Below are positions 55,901-58,527 of a stretch of DNA of 64,000 nucleotides, piece by piece (positions within the stretch are counted from its first letter, which is position 1; each line of letters starts with the position of its first letter). The stretch lies in contig NC_087062.1 in NCBI RefSeq assembly GCF_963678635.1, forward strand, positions 42,174,395 through 42,238,394. Direction: 5' to 3'. Source of the stretch: Symsagittifera roscoffensis (taxonomy: Eukaryota; Xenacoelomorpha; Acoela; Convolutidae). The translations under genes were made by a program, and so were the position numbers. The notes below the pieces were generated by a model, which was given only the letters and a program-made list of their open reading frames with translations, was not told the DNA's origin and searched no databases.

Positions 55901-57436
55901 CACATAATCATGGGGATGAGGTTCATCGGGCTATAGTTTAACTTATTCATCGCACCTACAAAAAATGTTCTTACTGCCCCTGCGAATTGCTCAATTGCAG
56001 TTTTATTGCACAATAGGTTTTCTATCAATTGAGCATGATGTACTCTGTTCCATAGGTGCTTCTCTTTCTCTTCTTTATCTCCTGTCAATATATGTTCGCT
56101 GCACCTGCTATGAAATGGAGCTGTGAGAATGTTTAGTTGACATGTGTTGCGTTTGAACCTGACTTCGCGTTCAAAATATGGTTCGTTCCTAGGAAATGAA
56201 CGATATTTGGTTTCAGCTGAACAACACGAGGAAGACGGAGAAGTACCACAAAGATGCACAATGGTCTGAGGGACTCGTGTCAGCGGTGAGAAGAATCAAA
56301 ATAACATTACATCCATGCTCTCAGTTGGAAAAAAATAACGTTGCCAGTTTCGATCAAAATTAATATCTGTAATAAAAAAAGTCAACACTATGAGATAGCT
56401 CGCATTGATGGTAGTTTTTTCATAGCAGAGGTGCAAAAAAATATCTGCCAGTGTAATTTTTTGGTTTCTAGTGCTGTTTCCCAGATTTTGGTCAGCATTA
56501 TTATGAATGAATTTTTGGTGTCAACTGTAAGTATCTAAATGTCTAGTTTTGCAGGCGAAGGAGGTGGAGATCGCGACTCACCATCTGGTAAGAGGAGCCA
56601 ATGACGTCATGCAAGGCCACGGACAAGAGGAGACTCTGATCAGTGCGAGTAAACAAGTGGTGGCCAAAACTACTGCACTTGTGTATGCATGCAAGTCTAA
56701 GACACAGCTGGGCGACACTGTTGAAACAAACCTAAATGTTAGTAGGCTTTAAAGATCAAACAATCATTTCTAGTTTTGTTCTCCGTGTTCATTAAACCTC
56801 TTGGAATGACATCTGCCGAGTTATCATGATACATTTTCATTCATCCGATTTGCTGGATAGATACAAAATGTTCATTTTCTGGGCGCCTGGGCATAATACA
56901 CTCAATGAGTAAAGCCGACTTGAACATCTGTGTGATGCCGCAGCCAGCAACCTAAAGTTTTAACTCTATGCTATGTTTCTAGGATGATCCGGAAATTACG
57001 GTATATGTGGCTATGTTATTTATTAAGTGGAGTGTTTATAAACTGCTGTGTTAATTTAAGGATATGAGCAAATGATTTTCCTTCAAGCTTATCGACTGGT
57101 CATTGATGAATTATGAAGCATATCTTTTGAGCTTAAATGTTCACCTGTATTGTTGTTTTTGCGTTCAGGGCAACTTTCATAATTTTTCAGCGTGCGAGTG
57201 ACAATGTGAAGAAAGCGTCTGCTGCCCTGGTCAAGGACGCCAGTGAGTTTATTGAACAAAAGCCAGTTCAAGATCTAGAACTTCCGGCTGGCAAGGTGCA
57301 GGCAATGGCTGCTGAGATCAAACTGCGAGAAGCGCTGGACAAGCGAAGGCGCGAATTGGAAGCGGCGAGAGAAGCTTTTGAGAAGTACCAAAGAGCGAGG
57401 TACGATAGAGATGCTGCTACTGCCTCTGCATCCTAA
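10800..57436 (+). CDS. TLN: Talin, whole coding span (28 exons, about 2,689 aa)
   Basis: Talin links integrin beta tails and the plasma membrane to F-actin and vinculin at adhesion sites. The conceptual protein has a four-part FERM head (F0-F3, residues 1 to about 494), a linker with a conserved-looking patch (AAMPQVLRHGDA beside human ALPAIMRSG), a long helical rod (about 730-2320), an I/LWEQ actin-binding module (about 2320-2620) and a C-terminal dimerisation helix. Diagnostic stretches include KKMEKLRKKLKTDDELLWLD, LVKEKMKNKNKLVPVLLG, VQTTEGKQIVKLLEGYI, IAYLVGASD and DAQWSEGLVSA. Every intron is GT-AG and all phases agree, so the gene looks intact. Length is close to vertebrate talin-1 (2,541 aa); the excess lies mainly in the head. 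The only ATG in the first coding exon lies 9 bases after an acceptor AG (10790-10791), so at least one non-coding 5' exon must lie upstream and was not found. Family identity is certain by motif. Individual exon edges are by eye. Confidence 0.97.
11055..11303. mobile_element. Small MITE with GGCGGAT ends, talin intron 1
   Basis: The left end CAGGGGCGGATTTACC faces the right end complement TAGTGGCGGATCTAGG, in the style of hAT-type MITEs. The core is GC-richer than its surroundings and contains GGGGGAGCGCGCGCC. I see no clean target duplication, so the outer edges are uncertain. Confidence 0.6.
11417..11562 (+). CDS. TLN: Talin exon 2 (F0, second half)
   Basis: It follows a long T-run and CAG at 11414-11416. 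It reads VERFGLFVPKQLEISDLPPN and then GIWYDSSRDIEKL, matching human FGLFL...KGIWLEAGKALDYY. The donor is CAA|GTGAGA at 11563. The split codon with exon 1 resolves to Val. Confidence 0.88.
11716..12030 (+). CDS. TLN: Talin exon 3 (F0/F1 boundary and F1 loop)
   Basis: 105 codons, phase 0 at both ends. LEYRSLYRTITINLPSGHRK and VDEYSIMVEPE match the F0-F1 junction (human MEYRKKQRPLKIRM, HDEYSLVRE). The second half is an expanded F1 loop rich in Met, Gly and Thr (GDQTMMTGMGTKTWGATLTM). In vertebrate talin the F1 loop is basic and contacts acidic lipid; this version is longer and less basic. Confidence 0.88.
12381..12596 (+). CDS. TLN: Talin exon 4 (end of F1, start of F2)
   Basis: 72 codons, phase 0 at both ends. 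The acceptor is TTTTCAG at 12374-12380 and the donor ACAG|GTAATG at 12597. KKMEKLRKKLKTDDELLWLD and LTFRRKFFFSD...DPVQLSLLY are near-diagnostic talin head sequences. Confidence 0.95.
12721..12750 (+). repeat. (CTAT)n microsatellite
   Basis: Seven tetranucleotide repeats with one two-base interruption, in talin intron 4. Confidence 0.95.
13088..13820. mobile_element. Tc1/mariner-type fold-back MITE (733 bp), talin intron 4
   Basis: Arms of about 290 bp are inverted copies of each other. They begin CAGTGCTGATTTAAATTAAC and end with its complement, with TA on both outer sides (13086-13087, 13821-13822). The centre (about 13380-13530) is AT-rich and has no transposase. The TA target and CAGTGCTG ends point to the Tc1/mariner group. 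Arm identity is high but not perfect. Confidence 0.88.
13948..14745 (+). repeat. Degenerate tandem array, five units of about 160 bp, talin intron 4
   Basis: Units start near 13948, 14110, 14250, 14421 and 14586. Each carries a version of GTCAGAGTTCTCTCAGGGGT, TGCGAATCTTGCCTCCAAAT and TTTTCGAGATATGACG. Units differ by many substitutions, so the array is old. Confidence 0.75.
14809..15432 (+). CDS. TLN: Talin exon 5 (F2 and F3/PTB)
   Basis: 208 codons, phase 0 at both ends. The acceptor TTTTAG at 14803-14808 was chosen over the AG at 14815 because only the former stays in frame (TSEAITNSAHPVS aligns with human NGSHPVSFDKA). F3 is clear: ALKTFGYRFYLVKEKMKNKN, LVPVLLGINK, QTTEGKQIVKLLEGYIEI. 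The Leu equivalent to human L325 is kept. The positions equivalent to human R358 and W359 read Gln and His (codons 15298-15303). An extra acidic stretch precedes F3 (about residues 360-385). Confidence 0.95.
15549..15759. mobile_element. Small inverted-repeat element with C/G runs, talin intron 5
   Basis: CTTTTCCAGTTCCCCCC plus CTTTCAAA on the left is mirrored by TTTGAAAGGGGGG and GGGAACTGGAAAAG on the right, about 25 bp of terminal inverted repeat around a 160 bp unique core. No target duplication is obvious. Confidence 0.65.
16103..16175 (+). tRNA. tRNA-Thr (anticodon TGT), in talin intron 5
   Basis: It forms a full cloverleaf: acceptor GGCTCTG/CAGAGCC, D-arm with TAGTGG A-box, anticodon stem CCTGT/ACAGG with loop CTTGTAA (anticodon 16136-16138), T-arm GTTGG-TTCGAAT-CCGAC, discriminator T. 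A run of five T at 16185-16189 can stop Pol III. It lies on the same strand as talin. It has no intron, and no mismatch was seen in the stems. Confidence 0.92.
16243..16947 (+). CDS. TLN: Talin exon 6 (head-rod linker and first rod bundles)
   Basis: 235 codons, phase 0. It starts MRKRERMNNQNTENT after ATTTAG. An upstream CAG at 16214-16216 would bring an in-frame stop, so it was not used. The linker is polar and Gly/Ser-rich. AAMPQVLRHGDA resembles the conserved linker patch before R1. Amphipathic Ala/Leu-rich helices follow, ending ANSQ|GTTAGT. Confidence 0.9.
17324..18088 (+). CDS. TLN: Talin exon 7 (rod, about R2-R4)
   Basis: 255 codons, phase 0. The acceptor is GCATTTCAG at 17323 and the donor GAG|GTATGT at 18089. 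It is a run of amphipathic helices (ALLELVQEVLSKVEALTNKA onward) typical of talin rod bundles. Assignment to individual R domains is by position only. Confidence 0.92.
18298..18546 (+). CDS. TLN: Talin exon 8 (rod, about R4/R5)
   Basis: 83 codons, phase 0. It ends SRDYLEPGSD, which continues into exon 9 LVKACQLALAYMQ exactly as human SQSFLQPGGK|MVAAAKASVPT. The join therefore spans the 9.7 kb intron 8 without a missing exon. Confidence 0.92.
18725..18830 (+). repeat. Family C repeat head, talin intron 8
   Basis: CTCTTGC-AATTA-GCAAGGG, then GAATTGTAATCGGGTACTAG and TAAACAACTTTGCTAACAG, which recur at 44397. It is preceded by CCTTA. Confidence 0.65.
18846..19158 (+). repeat. Family A repeat, decayed, talin intron 8
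   Basis: The conserved block TACGAACC, T-run, CCAGCCTAACTCGCAAATAT is followed by a tRNA-like module (18990-19060, GTCCTTGGCTGACTGG, GTTGCATGTTCGGATC) and a decayed tail ACTCTGTGTTAA. The head hairpin is no longer clear. Confidence 0.65.
19190..19765 (+). repeat. Family D repeat, talin intron 8
   Basis: It shares ACTTTGTATTCGGG, GAGTGATATATCATATTAAA, TTTCAGTCGTG and the end GGAACCGGCTATCCTTG with copies at 41180 and 54720. The tail hairpin is partly decayed (TTGTG...CACAG). Confidence 0.7.
19766..21227. other. Talin intron 8, no recognised feature
   Basis: Single-copy-looking AT-rich sequence in this window. A locally GC-richer patch at about 19760-19930 (GGGCGCGTGCCCACGACGC) contains no open frame of note. 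Confidence 0.4.
21228..21281 (-). repeat. Second copy of a LINE 3' segment
   Basis: AAAACTTCCACATTTGTATC and the following 19 bases occur here and again at 21550, inside the LINE 3' region, identical over 39 bases. It is either a short truncated second insertion or a local duplication next to the LINE 3' end. Confidence 0.6.
21430..24900 (-). mobile_element. CR1/Jockey-like LINE in talin intron 8, broken
   Basis: On the - strand, an ORF1-like piece (KSFRIQGIREDPERSKGEKF, 24846-24337) is followed by endonuclease (YDIICLCETWLNENIASSEL, CCFYNPPSRS). A linker follows (LPPWITPSTSNIMNKLRIQT), then reverse transcriptase (KSRGPDGLPL, NYRPVSLLNNMSKLLEKCMY, TKSQHGFVKNL, GPLFFCIFINDLPEELKSS). Several stops and frameshifts break it. 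The catalytic box reads IFAEELKLLA at 22302-22313, with both Asp replaced by Glu. It is antisense to talin and makes up over a third of intron 8. CR1/Jockey clade is an inference from layout and motifs. Confidence 0.85.
24901..25618. other. Talin intron 8 between LINE and family A repeat
   Basis: Possible remains of a family C repeat (GCGATTTGCAAGCGTTATCA near 25430). Nothing else recognised. Confidence 0.35.
25619..26275 (+). repeat. Family A repeat, full copy, talin intron 8
   Basis: The head is CACTTGC-GAA-GCGAGTG, seven pairs with one T-G. Conserved block CTCCAACCTAAGTCGCAAAT. The tRNA-like module is at 26098-26168 (GCGTGGCTGAGTG, GATTCGAATCC). The tail ATGCGCAGCTTGGCCTCTG is decayed. 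Confidence 0.75.
26652..26933 (+). repeat. Family A repeat, short copy, talin intron 8
   Basis: The head is CGCT-TGCG-AGCG. The internal part is shortened. A tRNA-like module lies at about 26800-26866 with loop CTCGTAA. The tail hairpin GTGAAGC-GCA-GCTTCAC is perfect yet differs from the consensus at both partners of one pair. It ends CTCTGTG, TA. Confidence 0.72.
26934..28229. other. Talin intron 8, 3' end
   Basis: Diverged family F sequence at about 27000-27620 (two GTTCATTGGCTCTTTTGC-type ends). A broken tail motif at 27607 (GTATCGCGAGTAATGCGAAG). No gene. Confidence 0.4.
28230..28517 (+). CDS. TLN: Talin exon 9 (rod R5)
   Basis: 96 codons, phase 0. The acceptor is CTTTTTTAG at 28229 and the donor CAG|GTTGGT at 28518. 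YELDNAIIVADDCVKLLKDT matches human LEMDSALSVVQNLEKDLQE near the end of R5. Confidence 0.93.
28866..29330 (+). repeat. Repeat with tRNA-like module, talin intron 9
   Basis: It opens GTAAGTGTTGATGAACGAAG. A family C-like GCTTGCGATTAGTTAGC lies at 29023. The tRNA-like module at about 29143-29210 ends TTGCGAATCCGGCC. It is the unsplit relative of the repeat broken by the RTE-like LINE. Confidence 0.55.
29480..29821 (+). repeat. tRNA-like module and family A-type tail, talin intron 9
   Basis: The tRNA-like B-box AGTTCGATTCCAG lies at 29537. ATCGCAAGTGGC and the perfect tail GCGAAGC-TCT-GCTTCGC (29795-29811), CTCTGTG and TTA close the element. Confidence 0.6.
29949..30590 (+). repeat. Family F repeat, talin intron 9
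   Basis: It opens AAGAGTCAATGAACATAGTT then CAGACTCATATATAGGTC, an imperfect hairpin. It continues with the shared TTTCCTCTGTTAAAAGGAAG, a segment near TAGTTTCGAAAGTGGA and the closing GTTCATTGACTCTTTTCCAA. Confidence 0.62.
31185..31412 (+). repeat. Old half-copy of the fold-back MITE arm
   Basis: GATTTAAATTAACCGG, AAACGCGTTTTTCTCAAATT and GTTAATCGCAAATAACAC follow the left arm of the element at 13088 with many substitutions. No right arm is seen. Intron 9. Confidence 0.65.
31555..31730 (+). repeat. tRNA-like module with decayed tail, talin intron 9
   Basis: CATGACCCAGATAACAGG, TGATTCTTAATCTCTTGG and AGGTTTGATTCTGGCC form a tRNA-like module. The tail is decayed to GCAGCTCTGTGTTG. Confidence 0.5.
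31811..32330 (+). repeat. Family E repeat, talin intron 9
   Basis: It opens with a strong hairpin: TTCCGACTTTCG against CGAAAGTAACGGAA around a short loop. TATTTGTGCTCGGG, GGGACAATTAACGCGC, ATATTTCGCGTTATTAACGC and ATGGCGTGTGGGGGATGA follow, shared with 41650 and 52872. Confidence 0.7.
32331..34601. other. Talin intron 9, 3' part
   Basis: A family F trace at about 32440-32780. From 32820 to 34601 I see AT-rich sequence without recognisable repeats, RNA genes or credible open frames. Confidence 0.35.
34602..34916 (+). CDS. TLN: Talin exon 10 (rod R6)
   Basis: 105 codons, phase 0. It begins MADKQKLALEANQACVD after GTTTAG and ends NNVQK|GTAACT. It aligns with human R6 (TMEKCTQDLGNSTKAV...). 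Intron 9 before it is 6.1 kb. Confidence 0.92.
35100..35693 (+). CDS. TLN: Talin exon 11 (rod R7/R8 region)
   Basis: 198 codons, phase 0. FVSTLPGQKEFQ aligns with human CVSCLPGQRDVDN. SSPGLKHCDSAIRNIE aligns with QAPGQKECDNALRELE. In vertebrates this segment includes R8, inserted in R7, which binds vinculin, RIAM and DLC1. Only the position is shown here. Confidence 0.94.
36065..36864 (+). mobile_element. hAT transposon deletion derivative (800 bp)
   Basis: The terminal inverted repeats are CAGGGCTTTTCAAAAATTAA and its complement at the right end. A perfect 8 bp target duplication ATTACATA lies at 36057-36064 and 36865-36872. It sits inside a copy of a dispersed repeat in talin intron 11. 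AT-rich subterminal arrays of AATTAATTGC lie inside each end. Only the C-terminal part of the transposase remains, so it cannot move itself. Confidence 0.93.
36232..36732 (+). pseudogene. hAT transposase C-terminal fragment
   Basis: About 166 codons are open to a stop. The end reads DPTFLLPTSDLIERFFSVAG, YAYNDLRKSLLPINLEMQLF and LKVNHRFWN, the hAT dimerisation region (ERxFSxAG...R..L.P.N.E...FLK.N). The zinc finger and most of the catalytic domain are missing, as expected for an internal deletion. No own start codon is evident. Confidence 0.85.
37164..37897 (+). CDS. TLN: Talin exon 12 (end of R7, R9)
   Basis: 244 codons plus two bases. NPNRPINNRSYFENFENVME matches human NPVQPINDMSYFGCLDSVME. 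GAAQIAYLVGASDERS matches AAAQAAYLVGVSDPNS, the best conserved block of the rod. The AG at 37162-37163 is weak; the AG at 37174-37175 is an in-frame alternative that drops LVSK. The donor is GAAAG|GTAAGA at 37898. In human talin R9 masks F3 in the autoinhibited form. Confidence 0.93.
38013..38419 (+). repeat. Family A repeat, talin intron 12
   Basis: Head GCTTGCGAGCG, block CTAACCTAACTCGCAAATA. A decayed tRNA-like module at about 38190-38255 (AGACTCATATTCAGTAGGTC). Tail GAGGC-GCA-GCTTC then GCCTCTGTGTTA. It lies just before exon 13. Confidence 0.7.
38479..38703 (+). CDS. TLN: Talin exon 13 (rod R10)
   Basis: 225 nt, phase 2 at both ends. The acceptor is ATTATAG and the donor ACAA|GTAAAG. ANAPWQKHCETTLSLLEQM aligns with human DKAPGQLECETAIAALNSC. 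The split codon with exon 12 gives Ser. Confidence 0.92.
38915..39200 (+). CDS. TLN: Talin exon 14 (rod R10/R11)
   Basis: 286 nt, entering in phase 2 and leaving in phase 0. It starts IETVSAHLLEVIDQLNSLS after TTGCAG and ends SVSPQ|GTGAGT. Helical rod sequence. Confidence 0.92.
39474..39735 (+). repeat. Family F repeat, 5' part, talin intron 14
   Basis: TTAAGAGTCGATGAACGTAG then TTCACACTCTTATTTTGGTC forms the family F head. It breaks into family E/B sequence at about 39735. Confidence 0.6.
39740..40026 (+). repeat. Family E/B 3' half, talin intron 14
   Basis: It runs from GGCGTGTGGGGGGATGAT through CTATAAATTGAGGCATGTTA to the tail GCGAAGT-GCA-ACTTCGC (40002-40018) and CTCCGTGT. This tail keeps its pairing with a T-A pair where family A has C-G. 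Confidence 0.65.
40244..40495 (+). CDS. TLN: Talin exon 15 (rod R11)
   Basis: 84 codons, phase 0. The acceptor is TTCGTTCAG and the donor ACATG|GTAAGC. It reads SDKKQLFDQSAVDFEQSLVE onward, matching the human segment around FVDYQTTMVRTAKAIA by position. Confidence 0.9.
40600..41060 (+). repeat. Family F repeat, uninterrupted, talin intron 15
   Basis: TTAAGAGTAATGAACGTAGT then GAAGACTCTTATATAGG forms the opening hairpin. The body matches 35776-37100 without the hAT insertion, including an internal 25 bp repeat of TTTCGAAAGTGGAG. Confidence 0.72.
41472..42283 (+). repeat. Family B repeat carrying a family E insertion, inside a family D copy
   Basis: The head CCTAAGC-AAT-GCTTGTG follows TTTTTA. 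The tRNA-like part is replaced by a family E segment starting at 41650. The 3' end is GCTTGTG directly followed by TA and the continuing family D sequence (GTTTTTGG). This copy lacks the usual tail hairpin. Confidence 0.65.
41650..42250 (+). repeat. Family E repeat inside a family B copy, talin intron 15
   Basis: The head is TTCCGGCTTTCG against CGAAAGTAACGGAA, then TATTTGTGCTCGGGATGG and GGGACAATTAACGCGCGATA. Its 3' side merges with the family B half that starts CTATAAATTGAGGC. Confidence 0.65.
42606..43205. other. Talin intron 15, non-coding
   Basis: T-rich sequence. GTAACCGGTTATCTTTG at 43194 resembles a worn family D end. Nothing else seen. Confidence 0.35.
43206..43620 (+). repeat. Family F repeat, diverged, talin intron 15
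   Basis: GTGAAGACTCTTACATGGGT to CCTTGCGTTCATTACTC follows the family order with many substitutions. Confidence 0.55.
43823..43891 (+). pseudogene. tRNA-Thr pseudogene in talin intron 15
   Basis: The first half matches the intron 5 tRNA (GGCTCTGTAGCATAGTAG...GCGCCCGTCTT). The anticodon loop is CTTTTAA, the anticodon stem is mispaired, and the T-arm is degraded (GTGGCTTTAATCC) with no 3' acceptor match. It is a dead relative of the two Thr tRNAs. Confidence 0.75.
44240..44348 (+). CDS. TLN: Talin exon 16 (rod R11, short exon)
   Basis: 109 nt, phase 0 to phase 1. TPASDTQVERLGPLCKDLVD aligns with human TSPEELGPLANQLTSDYGR. The acceptor is GTGTTTCAG and the donor AGAG|GTACTG. The exon sits between two repeat-rich introns of 3.7 and 2.1 kb. 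Confidence 0.88.
44397..44600 (+). repeat. Family C repeat head, talin intron 16
   Basis: CCCTTGC-GATTA-GCAAGGG is a perfect seven-pair stem after GCTTA. TATTGTAGCCATGTACCAGA and TAAACAACTTTGCTAACAG follow. A tRNA-like B-box GGGTTTGATTCTG lies near 44555. A tail-like motif (TTTCGCAAGTAGTGCGAAGC) 1.9 kb downstream at 46314 may close it, with other repeats nested between. Confidence 0.65.
44601..46408. other. Talin intron 16, non-coding
   Basis: It contains the inverted repeat at 45280, a diverged family F copy at about 45640-45990 and a tail-like motif at 46314-46345. No gene. Confidence 0.4.
45280..45386. repeat. 31 bp inverted repeat, talin intron 16
   Basis: The arm at 45280-45310 (GAAATCAAACGCCGAAAAAC onward) is mirrored at 45356-45386 with one mismatch, around a 45 bp AT-rich spacer. 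Confidence 0.85.
46409..46941 (+). CDS. TLN: Talin exon 17 (rod R11/R12)
   Basis: 533 nt, phase 1 to phase 0. GVKSCDEAIRTITAIIGD...FAILFTIGG aligns with human GNRGTQACITAASAVSGIIADLDTTIMFATAG. The donor is ACGAAG|GTACTC at 46942. Confidence 0.94.
47202..47324 (+). CDS. TLN: Talin exon 18 (rod R12)
   Basis: 41 codons, phase 0. DVLLGAVREVANSLSGVIEA aligns with human VVLINAVKDVAKALGDLISA. The acceptor is TATTTAG and the donor TGAG|GTTAGT. Confidence 0.92.
47325..48604. other. Talin intron 18, first part
   Basis: Low-repeat sequence, somewhat less T-rich than other introns. No credible coding or RNA feature found. Confidence 0.35.
48605..48940 (+). repeat. Family A repeat, short copy, talin intron 18
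   Basis: It starts CTTGCGAGCG after TTTTA. tRNA-like module at 48771-48843 with a clean anticodon-type loop CTCGTAA. The tail is GCGAAGC-TCA-GATTCGC (one mismatch), then CCTCGGTTTTA. A family C head starts 4 bases later. Confidence 0.7.
48944..49140 (+). repeat. Family C repeat head, talin intron 18
   Basis: CCCTTAC-AATAA-GTAAGGG is a perfect stem that differs from the 44397 head at both partners of one pair. TATTGCAGCCGGGCATTAAA follows. A tRNA-like module lies at about 49065-49135 (GAGTTCGAATCCGGC). Confidence 0.68.
49141..50402. other. Talin intron 18, last part
   Basis: Holds the 102 bp tandem duplication at 49642. A worn tail motif GTTATCGCAAGTGGTGC lies at 50039. The rest is not recognised. 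Confidence 0.35.
49642..49844 (+). repeat. 102 bp tandem duplication, talin intron 18
   Basis: Two units, each starting GAGTTTTTTGAAGGG and containing ACGGCCCAATGAGCTCAG and GTCTGCTCAAGAACTG, with few differences. Confidence 0.88.
50403..50519 (+). CDS. TLN: Talin exon 19 (rod R12, 39-codon exon)
   Basis: This short exon is visible only by splice signals and homology. After GTGTTTAG it reads KWATACIQLQNMVCDIEDKH and continues to LEEELM|GTTAGT. It aligns with human AVWQLKNSAKVMVTNVTSLL and TKGTRALEATTEHIRQELA. It is needed to join exons 18 and 20 in frame. Confidence 0.9.
50884..51066 (+). CDS. TLN: Talin exon 20 (R12 end / R13 start)
   Basis: 61 codons, phase 0. KLAVNKNLIKSHPSALSDST to LLDYATRGRETLIEMLKVSR aligns with human DVIATANLSRRAIADMLRAC. 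The donor is CCAGG|GTAGGT. Confidence 0.92.
51422..51494 (+). tRNA. tRNA-Thr (anticodon CGT), in talin intron 20
   Basis: It differs from the intron 5 tRNA at only three positions: T to G in the D-arm, TGT to CGT in the anticodon, and C to T in the T-stem (which becomes a G-T pair). The acceptor GGCTCTG/CAGAGCC is perfect and the anticodon lies at 51455-51457. It is on the talin strand. It looks functional, and it is clearly a close paralogue with a switched isoacceptor. Confidence 0.9.
51611..52108 (+). CDS. TLN: Talin exon 21 (I/LWEQ actin-binding module, first part)
   Basis: 166 codons, phase 0. The acceptor is GTTTTTAG and the donor ATAAG|GTAAGC. SAKGCTKSFMQLLEFLKVEV through EFSDAVWGSSTDIARAVLTL matches the start of the I/LWEQ (THATCH) domain, which binds F-actin. 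It ends AAIDATYK, where human continues AAQRELVAQGK. Confidence 0.93.
52109..52710. other. Talin intron 21, first part
   Basis: A tRNA-like stretch at about 52566-52650 (GATTGAGTGGTC, ATGGTTTGAATCCCG) within an unclassified repeat. A short duplication of TTTTAGTTCGGTATC at 52337. Confidence 0.45.
52711..53370 (+). repeat. Family B head with family E segment
   Basis: The head CGCAAGC-AAT-GCTTGTG is perfect apart from one G-T pair. GCAAATATTGTTGCGAC follows. At 52872 the family E hairpin begins. The 3' side (TTTTACTCATTCAGTTTT) stops before the tail hairpin. Intron 21. Confidence 0.65.
53693..54090 (+). repeat. Family F repeat, talin intron 21
   Basis: TTAAGAGCCGATGAACATAG then TTCAGACTCTTATATAGG forms the head. 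The body is shared with 45640 and 60360, and the end is AGCGTTCATTGATTC. Confidence 0.62.
54720..55292 (+). repeat. Family D repeat, talin intron 21
   Basis: An uninterrupted copy. It starts near GAAATTGGGTAGGAACATTG, contains GAGTGATATATCATATTAAA, and ends with the perfect hairpin CTGTGCA-ACT-TGCACAG (55258-55274) and TAACCGGCTATCCTTG. Confidence 0.72.
55397..55432 (+). CDS. TLN: Talin microexon 22 (36 nt)
   Basis: It lies between GTTTTAAG and GTGAGT and encodes GHGHAPECSGHK in the frame set by exons 21 and 25. Human talin has no such sequence at this point. The signals are good but the exon is short, so it rests on frame conservation and on the chain of three consecutive phase-0 cassettes. 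Confidence 0.65.
55584..55607 (+). CDS. TLN: Talin microexon 23 (24 nt)
   Basis: It lies between ATGTTTCAG and the consensus donor GTAAGT and encodes DSCFCDSI in frame. The strong 5' splice site and multiple-of-three length support it. It could be skipped without a frame change. Confidence 0.65.
55695..55730 (+). CDS. TLN: Talin microexon 24 (36 nt)
   Basis: It lies between TTGTGCAG and GTAAGG and encodes FAIKRSSGASTT in frame. Skipping it would also keep the frame. The intron before it is only 87 bp. Confidence 0.62.
56217..56285 (+). CDS. TLN: Talin exon 25 (I/LWEQ, WSEGL block)
   Basis: 23 codons, phase 0: LNNTRKTEKYHKDAQWSEGL then VSA. This is the conserved I/LWEQ block (human DDGQWSQGLISA). 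The acceptor is GGTTTCAG and the donor CAGCG|GTGAGA. Confidence 0.93.
56555..56737 (+). CDS. TLN: Talin exon 26 (I/LWEQ core)
   Basis: 61 codons, phase 0. AKEVEIATHHLVRGANDVMQ, GHGQEETLISASKQVVAKTT and ALVYACKSK match human ARMVAAATNNLCEAANAAVQ, GHASQEKLISSAKQVAASTA and LLVACKVK. The donor is AAAT|GTTAGT. Confidence 0.96.
56983..57000 (+). CDS. TLN: Possible talin microexon 27 (18 nt)
   Basis: Human talin has about seven residues (AAGNAVK) between the sequences encoded by exons 26 and 28. The best in-frame candidate in the gap is DDPEIT, after GTTTCTAG and before GTATAT. It does not resemble the human residues, so it may be wrong; without it exons 26 and 28 still join in frame. Confidence 0.4.
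57191..57436 (+). CDS. TLN: Talin exon 28 (end of I/LWEQ, dimerisation helix, stop)
   Basis: RASDNVKKASAALVKDASEF matches human RASDNLVKAAQKAAAFEEQ. REALDKRRRELEAAREAFEK is the C-terminal coiled-coil helix that pairs two talins and completes the actin site. It ends ATASAS and TAA (57434-57436). It lacks the vertebrate SELRDEH tail. Confidence 0.95.
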   Translation, partial: RASDNVKKASAALVKDASEFIEQKPVQDLELPAGKVQAMAAEIKLREALDKRRRELEAAREAFEKYQRARYDRDAATASAS

Positions 57437-57775
57437 TGACAAATTAATTAGTACTGCATCCTTCCTGAAGAATAGAGGCTGGGACAGTAAAGAACTGGGA
57501 AAATAGCATAAGCGATGATGTTGAGCATTGGGTTTGATCATGTTGTTGGGACTCATTTGTTTTCTATTTTGTATTTTCTGCGCTACAAATTGCCGACTGA
57601 TTTTGGTTATCTTTTTAATAATGTGGATGCTTTAAATTTAGTTAATGTTTGTTTGCTTGCCTCCCTACTGTAATTTGCTTTTTGTCGAAGCTCACGAGAA
57701 TAAGTATCACTTCTATCGCACAAACTAACTGGAATTTTGAACTAATAATAAATAAAGTAGATCTTAATTTTCTCG
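57437..57775 (+). terminator. Talin 3' UTR with poly(A) signal
   Basis: About 310 bases after the stop, AATAAATAAAG carries AATAAA at 57751-57756. The UTR start is by definition; the cleavage site is inferred to lie some 10-30 bases later. Confidence 0.65.
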
Positions 57776-58027
57776 CCCTTCACTTTAAACTTGTAAGTAG
57801 CAATTATCCTGTAATTCATTAATTTGTGATCTATAGAAAAAACATGAACATAGTCTTATTTCGGATACCTTGATTCTCATATTTCATTGTATGCAATCTT
57901 ATTTGAAGCGTTTTTTAATCAAAAAAGTAATTTAAATTTCTGTTGTTCCGTTTTCAAAGAGATAATTGATTACGCAAGCAAACCCATGTTCAGTTTTTAC
58001 CAACCCAACACGCATATAAAGGAATGA

Positions 58028-58527
58028 AGGAAAATACCCCGAAATTCGGAAAATAAGTCAGGTCTCTCTGATTTTCAGAGAAGGCAATAAAGCTGATGTT
58101 AGTTGCTATCGACCAATCAGTCTTTTGTGCTGTATATCAAAAGTCCTTAAAAAATTAATCTTCGATGAACTCTGAATATTGTCGACATAAAGTTCACAAA
58201 AATCAGTTTTGTTTTCGAAAGCAACGATCAGCTATCATCCATTTTTTGCTTTCCTTAGACTCAATATATCAACAGTACGATGACAAGAAAGTTCGAGAAC
58301 TTATTGTAATCTACCTAGATTTTGCAAAAGCGTTTGCTAAAGTTGTCCACGACCTTCTAATCCAAAAATAAATCGATTTTAAAATTGGAGGAAAGTTACT
58401 CTGTCTGCTCAACTCATATCTTGAAAATCGAAAACAATTAGTGAAAATAAACAGCGATGAAGCGGATTATGTAGATGTTACCAGTGGAGTGCCACAAGGG
58501 TCATTACTTGGTCCATTACTGTTTTTA
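58028..58527 (+). mobile_element. LINE reverse transcriptase, 5' part (broken)
   Basis: Motifs in order: FREGNKADVSCYRPISLLCC, ISKVLKKLIFDEL, NQFCFRKQRSAIIHFLLSLD, RELIVIYLDFAKAF and VTSGVPQGSLLGPLLFL. Stops and frameshifts interrupt it, and no endonuclease is visible upstream, so it looks 5'-truncated. It continues after a 658 bp insertion at 58528-59185. A Jockey-like LINE, distinct from the two - strand elements. Confidence 0.8.

Noticed and set aside
55870-56259. Open frame of 129 codons on the - strand over intron 24 and talin exon 25
   Set aside because: It overlaps a certain talin exon on the other strand, and I see no recognisable motif. It could be a remnant of something, but nothing supports it.
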